Positions 59,185 to 64,000 of a stretch of DNA of 64,000 bases are shown here, piece after piece. The position numbers and the translations under genes were made by a program. The notes beneath the pieces were generated by a model that was not told the DNA's origin, ran no database searches, and was given only the letters and a program-made list of their open reading frames with translations. Every line of letters starts with the position of its first letter. Positions within the stretch are counted from its first letter, which is position 1. Source of the stretch: Deltaproteobacteria bacterium (lineage in GTDB: Bacteria; Desulfobacterota; Desulfobacteria; Desulfobacterales; SURF-15); NCBI GenBank assembly GCA_019309565.1, contig JAFDFZ010000008.1, forward strand, positions 36,751-100,750. The letters run 5' to 3'.

Positions 59185-59310
59185 TTGCCCGCCGCAGCTC
59201 GTCAGGCGTTTGAACATATTTGTCGAGGGCTTTATCAACCCAACGACAAGAAGTTCTATCTGCTGAGCGGCTCGTACGGGACCGGTAAATCGCATCTGTG
59301 CCTGATTACT
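59185..59310 (+). pseudogene. Truncated Walker-A ATPase fragment (defence-type large ATPase remnant)
   Basis: PAAARQAFEHICRGLYQPNDKKFYLLSGSYGTGKSHLCLI then frame runs into antisense of the next gene. Confidence 0.5.
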
Positions 59311-59372
59311 GCACCGGCAAGATGCCAAAAGGAAGTTGTGTCGCTGATCAGCAGGAGTCGCATGGGACTGCC

Positions 59373-60680
59373 TCAAGATTTCGGCAGAGTGAGCAGGAAA
59401 CGCCATGCCGGTACAACCTCTATCTTCCCTGCACCAATTTTTATTTGGTCCTCTTCATTTCGCGTCACTACTGTGCCGGACTTCAAACCGTATTCCGCCA
59501 TCGCCTCGGTCAGAGCTGCAAGCTCCCGTTTCCTGGTTTGTGGCTCGGCCATCGATTCGCAGACCTGAACCAGCATGGGCGAACGGTCGTGTAACTGAGC
59601 CAGGAAATCCACCTCCAAACCGCCTTTTGTCTTGCAGTACCAGATGTCGGGGGTGACACGCCGGAGTGCTGTAAACACTAGATTCTCCAACAGATGACCT
59701 GTGTTGACGAGAATGCCCGAGGCCACCGAGGTAACCAGGGCATGGTCAATGCAATAGATCTTCTTGGGGTTGGTTTTGCTGCGCGCGAGCGATGCGTCGA
59801 ATATCCGCACGGTAAACAGGAAATAGGCGTCTTCGAACCACTCCAGGTATTCTGACACGGCGGATTTGGGAGCCTTGTGGCCGAGCGACTTCAGGTAACC
59901 GGTCAGGCTGTTGATGGAGTAAAGCGAGCCCGTGTTGTCTATCAGCCGGTGCGCGAGATCCATTACAGCCCTGGGATGTGGGATATCATGGCGCTCGACC
60001 AGGTCCCGGAACAGTACGGCGTGAAAGTATTCTTGATGGATCTTTATTCGCAGGTGCCGGTCAAGGCCGACGACCTCCGGAAAGCCACCGGTTTCCCAGT
60101 ACTCTTCAAACGCCTTTTGCACGATAAGCCGCTTCTTCGTGGACATGGGGCCCACCCAGTCGATTTGCTTGTAATCCAGGAATTCCCTGAAAGAAAACGG
60201 AAAGAGCTCCCAGGACAAAGCCCGACCCCGCATCTGGGTGGCGATTTCTTTTGAAAGCATCCTGGCCGACGAGCCCGTGATGTAGACTTCACACTTCTCG
60301 GTTCGCATCAGGCGCTCCACAAAGGGCTCCCATCCGGGGGCCGCCTGGATCTCGTCAAAAAAGCAGTAGATGGTTTCCGTATTCTTCTTCTCCGGATAGA
60401 GTGAATAATAGGCCTCCGTAATCGATCCGAGCCCAACTTGGCGAAGATTGTGGAGCCGATCGTCAAAAAAGTTCAAGTACAGGATGTTTTCACGAGGTAC
60501 GCCGTTATCCAGGAGTCGTTTGATCACCTGGAACAGATAAGTCGATTTCCCGCTGCGGCGCACCCCGATACATACGGTGGCCTTGCCCGGGACCGCCCTG
60601 ATCTTCAAATGCCTGGGCACTCCGGTCTCGAGTTCAACTTCCTGAAAATCCAGGATGATTGACTTCAGGGTCTCTATCAT
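59373..60680 (-). CDS. AAA ATPase with DUF4143-type C-terminal domain
   Basis: GVRRSGKSTYLFQVIKRLL, CFFDEIQAAPGWEPFVERL, ITGSSARMLSKEIATQMRGRALSWELFPFSFREFLDYK; start trimmed to MIETLKSII. Confidence 0.9.
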   Translation of the reverse strand: MIETLKSIILDFQEVELETGVPRHLKIRAVPGKATVCIGVRRSGKSTYLFQVIKRLLDNGVPRENILYLNFFDDRLHNLRQVGLGSITEAYYSLYPEKKNTETIYCFFDEIQAAPGWEPFVERLMRTEKCEVYITGSSARMLSKEIATQMRGRALSWELFPFSFREFLDYKQIDWVGPMSTKKRLIVQKAFEEYWETGGFPEVVGLDRHLRIKIHQEYFHAVLFRDLVERHDIPHPRAVMDLAHRLIDNTGSLYSINSLTGYLKSLGHKAPKSAVSEYLEWFEDAYFLFTVRIFDASLARSKTNPKKIYCIDHALVTSVASGILVNTGHLLENLVFTALRRVTPDIWYCKTKGGLEVDFLAQLHDRSPMLVQVCESMAEPQTRKRELAALTEAMAEYGLKSGTVVTRNEEDQIKIGAGKIEVVPAWRFLLTLPKS

Positions 60681-60784
60681 GCCACCTCCTTGCCGGACAG
60701 AACAGTTTCCAGTTAGCATATTAACTGGCAATAAATATAGCCACTTTATGATCTATCTGTCAAGAGTTATTTCCAGTCGCCAGA

Positions 60785-61135
60785 TAAGAGGTGCTTCTCG
60801 AAGATGCTCGCCGGCTCGGCTGGCAGGGCAAGGCCCTGCCTTTCGATGAAGGGGACATCGAAGACCAGAACGCTTTGGTCTTTGTCGAGACGTTCAAGGG
60901 CTGACAGCGGACAGTGATCAAGATGAAGGTCCGTCCCGAGGCGGAGGAGAAGCTCATGAACGCCCTGCGCAAGGCGGGTGTCGATACGGCATCTGCACGC
61001 CCAGGATCACAAGTACAACCAGACGACGCTGAAGAAAGTCTCGGATCACCTGAAGGCCCTTCGGAGGTTGAGCAAGTCGGAGGATCCGGACGTGCGGGAA
61101 ATGGCGGACACCTATCGCATCAGTCATCTTTCTGC
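60785..61135 (+). pseudogene. Frameshifted coding remnant of unknown family
   Basis: Split-frame readable peptide: ..LPFDEGDIEDQNALVFVETFKG*QRTVIKMKVRPEAEEKLMNALRKAG / IRHLHAQDHKYNQTTLKKVSDHLKALRRLSKSEDPDVREMADTYRISHLS. Confidence 0.45.
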
Positions 61136-61223
61136 TAATACATCCCCTACAACGTAAACCGGGGCATTTATTGCTCAATGCGGCTTTTACCTGGAATAGC
61201 TTATTTTAGGATAGGGAAAAACG

Positions 61224-61540
61224 ATGAAGCGCGGACTCCAGGGCTATTACGTAAGCATAACAACGATGGATGAGAAGGCTCAGGCCTTTGTCTCGGCTCC
61301 GCAGCCCCCGCAACCACCCATTGAGTGGGCCCCGGAGTTGCGCAGCAAGTTCGACCAGGCGCTGTTGGCGGCTGGACAGCATTTCGACCTTCCTGCCGAA
61401 TATCTCCCTGTTTCTTTACATTGTATGTTCACAAGGAGGCGGTTCTCTCCTCAATGATCGAGGGAACGCAGTCATCGCTCTCTAACCTTTTGCTTTTTGA
61501 ACTGGATATGGCGCCTGGCGTTCCTGAGCCGTCGTGATCC
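61224..61540 (+). pseudogene. Frameshifted Fic-family protein N-terminus
   Basis: MKRGLQGYYVSITTMDEKAQAFVSAPQPPQPPIEWAPELRSKFDQALLAAG then in another frame YVHKEAVLSSMIEGTQSSLSNLLLFELDMAPGVP: Fic N-terminal domain broken by frameshift. Confidence 0.7.
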
Positions 61541-61735
61541 CCTGGTTTGCACTTTGACCGCAATTTCGCCTTGGGAAAGATCGGCTTATCAAATTAAAGA
61601 GGGCATATGAAGCTGCTGCCTAGGTACGCGTCCAGCCCCTGGCAGCACGAGGTAAGCAAATCGACTCCGGCGCAACCTACCGTTATGTGGATGAAGACTG
61701 CGCGGTTAATTCAGATATGGTTGTCAGAGCGGCAG

Positions 61736-62917
61736 TTATCCACTTTGCGAGATCACAGTTTCCCAAAGATCCTCGACGTGAAGCGGGTTTAAAATTCGTA
61801 CCCCGCGGACACTAAGTTCCTGTTCCCCGTTGTACAAAACAACCCCCGGAGCGACACGACCGACACCCAGGGTGCGGAATCTCTCCACACCTTTCACGAA
61901 ACCGGAGGAAAAAGTAGCGCCGGACTTGATCTCAACCGGGAAAAGTTTCCCTTCCTCGCGGATCAGAAGATCGACCTCGTTGCCATGGGAGTCACGGAAA
62001 AAATAGACCTCCGGCCTGATTCCCCTGTTAAGCGCGCCCTTGATGATTTCCGTAATGATGAGGTTTTCGTAAAGATTGCCGCGCAGGGGATCGCGAAGTG
62101 CTTGCTCTTCGGTATGGATACCCAGCAGAAAAGCGACAAGCCCGATATCCGTAAAGTATATCTTGGGAGACTTGATTACCCGCTTGCGGATGTTTTCAAA
62201 AAACGGTGGCAGCTCGAAAGTGATATATGAGGCTTTAAGCACGCTCAGCCAGTTGCGGATGGTTTTGGAAGATACGCCCACATCGCTTGAAAGGGAGGCG
62301 AGGTTGACGACCTGGCCCACTCGCCCTGCAAGCAGGGTGAGGAACTGCTGAAATTGCATGAGATCCCGCAGCTGGATCAGAGCGCGCACGTCACGCTCAA
62401 CACAGGTCTGGATATAACCATTATAGAATCGTCGCGGGGTGAGGTTTTCTTCATGCACTCTGGGAAAACTCCCCCTGACAACCAGTTCGAAAGGCCGCCA
62501 TGACGATTGGTAATGACGCAGCTCGGGCAGTGAAAAGGGCCATAGCGCAAGCATGGCAGTGCGGCCGGCCAGTGACTGACTTATGGCCTCATGCAACCTT
62601 GGCTGATGACTGCCGGTCAAAATGAACCACCCTGATCCTCCAATCCTATCCACGATTCCCTGGACATATGACAGCAGCCCAGGAAATCGTTGCACCTCGT
62701 CCAGAATACCGCCTTTATCCATCTGGTTTAAAAAGCCCCGCGGGTCGGCTTCAGCTGCGAGACGGATGTCCGGGTCTTCCAGAGAATAGTAAGTTTTTTC
62801 CGGAAACGTCATGTGTACCAGGGTGGTCTTGCCTGATTGGCGGGGCCCCAGGATAGTGACCACGGGATATTCCGCTGCACATTGAATTAACTCTTTGGAG
62901 ATTTCGCGTTCAATCAT
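61736..62917 (-). CDS. AAA ATPase with DUF4143-type C-terminal domain (second)
   Basis: ILGPRQSGKTTLVHMTFPEKTYYSLEDPDIRLAAEADPRGFL, YENLIITEIIKGALNRGIRPEVYFFRDSHGNEVDLLIREEGKLFPVEIKSG. Confidence 0.93.
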   Translation of the reverse strand: MIEREISKELIQCAAEYPVVTILGPRQSGKTTLVHMTFPEKTYYSLEDPDIRLAAEADPRGFLNQMDKGGILDEVQRFPGLLSYVQGIVDRIGGSGWFILTGSHQPRLHEAISQSLAGRTAMLALWPFSLPELRHYQSSWRPFELVVRGSFPRVHEENLTPRRFYNGYIQTCVERDVRALIQLRDLMQFQQFLTLLAGRVGQVVNLASLSSDVGVSSKTIRNWLSVLKASYITFELPPFFENIRKRVIKSPKIYFTDIGLVAFLLGIHTEEQALRDPLRGNLYENLIITEIIKGALNRGIRPEVYFFRDSHGNEVDLLIREEGKLFPVEIKSGATFSSGFVKGVERFRTLGVGRVAPGVVLYNGEQELSVRGVRILNPLHVEDLWETVISQSG

Positions 62918-62948
62918 GTTCTAAGAATAATGGAATTTTGTGTAAAAT

Positions 62949-63610
62949 ACAACCTCAAATTACCGATTTGCACAATTTGAAAATTGGAAACACAGCCGGG
63001 GTAGAAATGGGAGGTTACCCTCCCAAAGCCCCCAAAGAACCGTACGAGCGCGATTAACGCATACGGTTCCTCAGAGTATGGTTTCGCTACTTCGACGGTG
63101 GACAATTCTTGATCACACCGTCTCGTACCCGTTTGCGGATAAAGTGCCGTATATGCTTCCGGCATCCATTCCGCAAGCTGTGCTATCCGTTGCTGTTTCG
63201 TGTACACGATCGGATTCCAATGCACCCTCCCGTCCCACCAACGGTTCCATACCCCGACACGGCCCTTTCCTCCTCCGGCTCTCCTCGGGTCGGATTCGCC
63301 GCTATCCTCGGTACTATGACCGTGCTAAGACTCCCTGCTGTCATCCTGATGCACTTCGTCGCCTCCGCACACCCTACAAAGAGCTGAAGAACGGGGTGCT
63401 AATGAAGAAGAGATAAAAGATGTAATTGAGACAGGCATTGATATACCTGCCAAACACAAACGACTTGCCAAGGCAAAAGTATATGAATTCAAGCAAAAAC
63501 GTCACGGGAAATATTATGAGCAGAAGCGAGTTGAAGTGTCTTACATAATTGAAGAAAATCTGATAATAACGGTAACAGTATATGTATTTTACGGAAAATG
63601 GGAGTCTTAA
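62949..63610 (+). pseudogene. DUF4258-like protein gene interrupted by group II intron remnant
   Basis: 3' part reads LQRAEERGANEEEIKDVIETGIDIPAKHKRLAKAKVYEFKQKRHGKYYEQKRVEVSYIIEENLIITVTVYVFYGKWES*; joining 62995 to 63373 restores ..FENWKHSLQRAEERG.. in frame. Confidence 0.6.
62996..63372 (-). mobile_element. Internally deleted group II (class C-like) intron
   Basis: Minus strand starts GTGTGCGG; domain V-like hairpin GAACCGTATGCGTTAATCGCGCTCGTACGGTTC (63037-63069), domain VI-like hairpin TGGGAGGGTAACCTCCCA; only a short RT N-terminus-like stretch (KQQRIAQLAEWMPEAYTALYP). Confidence 0.65.
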
Positions 63611-63611
63611 A

Positions 63612-63827
63612 ATGCACGTCTCTTACAACGATAGAATCGATCTTCTCTATATCCGATTAGATGATAAAAAGCAGGATGTGATCAATAGGCGAGTATCGAA
63701 TGATGTTGTGCTGGACATTGGTGAGGGGGATAAGATTATCGGGATCGAAATCCTCGACGCATCCAAGCATGTTACTCTGGATCGCCTATTCCCTGTGAAA
63801 TATAGTGTTTCAAAGGCCGGTGTTTAG
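63612..63827 (+). CDS. DUF2283 family protein
   Basis: MHVSYNDRIDLLYIRLDDKKQDVINRRVSNDVVLDIGEGDKIIGIEILDASKHV; 1 nt after the DUF4258-like stop. Confidence 0.85.
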   Translation: MHVSYNDRIDLLYIRLDDKKQDVINRRVSNDVVLDIGEGDKIIGIEILDASKHVTLDRLFPVKYSVSKAGV

Positions 63828-63973
63828 GAAGTATTTGACCATCCTCCGACATCACCCCCCGTCGCTGCGTTGATTTTACTAATCCTGTAGTTGTTTGTGA
63901 TATTAAGAATTCATACAAAACCGACTGAAAAAGGGTAACACTTTCTCCAGACGAAAAGAAAGGAGGAAGTGTA

Positions 63974-64000
63974 ATGGGAAAGAAGCAGTTTGATCAAAAA
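63974..64000 (+). CDS. Start of a truncated CDS at the window edge (possible transposase)
   Basis: AAAGGAGG then ATGGGAAAGAAGCAGTTTGATCAAAAA; upstream inverted repeat ACACTTTCTCC/GGAGGAAGTGT. Confidence 0.35.

Noticed and set aside
61600-61735. Possible DUF488-like scrap (KLKRAYEAAA.V..RV)
   Set aside because: Match is short and interrupted by a stop; not enough to support a call.
63078-63416. Plus-strand ORFs of 112 and 92 aa
   Set aside because: They lie antisense to the group II intron remnant and resemble the usual spurious ORFs in such introns.
1-64000. CRISPR arrays, rRNA operons, tRNA genes
   Set aside because: No regularly spaced direct repeats and no rRNA or tRNA sequence were recognised; the only TPsiC-like 3' end belongs to the tmRNA.

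Overview
This 64 kb window looks like the chromosome of a sulfate-reducing Desulfobacterota, probably Desulfobacterales; that is inferred from gene content, since no database was searched. About 1-58.5 kb is ordinary core and metabolic DNA: System II cytochrome c biogenesis genes (ResB/CcsB), a complete qrcABCD quinone-reductase complex, murA, comEC, beta-oxidation genes, an aldehyde:ferredoxin oxidoreductase (AOR), serC, hisD, pgk, mlaA and mlaC, and a branched- or short-chain acyl-CoA catabolic locus built around a fused isobutyryl-CoA mutase (icmF). A Liv-type ABC transporter with embedded acyl-CoA synthetases, ptsHI, smpB and ssrA (tmRNA) follow. From the tmRNA 3' end to the window end (about 59.1-64 kb) the DNA is accessory: a truncated Walker-A ATPase, two DUF4143-type ATPases, a frameshifted Fic remnant, an internally deleted group II intron sitting in a DUF4258 gene paired with DUF2283, and the start of a possible transposase. 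No clear new multi-gene system is visible. The observations most worth checking are: (1) a MITE-like family of 95-118 bp elements with CCCCGT...ACGGGG ends flanked by TAAA/TTAA-like tetranucleotides (five complete copies plus one solo end), one supplying the smpB stop codon; (2) an unlisted 52-aa single-TM ORF directly after qrcD; (3) a possible beta-grasp (MoaD/ThiS-like) protein beside the AOR; (4) a KGFTLIEMM prepilin relic between pgk and a lipoprotein gene, next to two other dispersed repeats; (5) the intron-split DUF4258 gene; (6) the icmF locus with two XRE-cupin regulators and a decapitated TetR gene.
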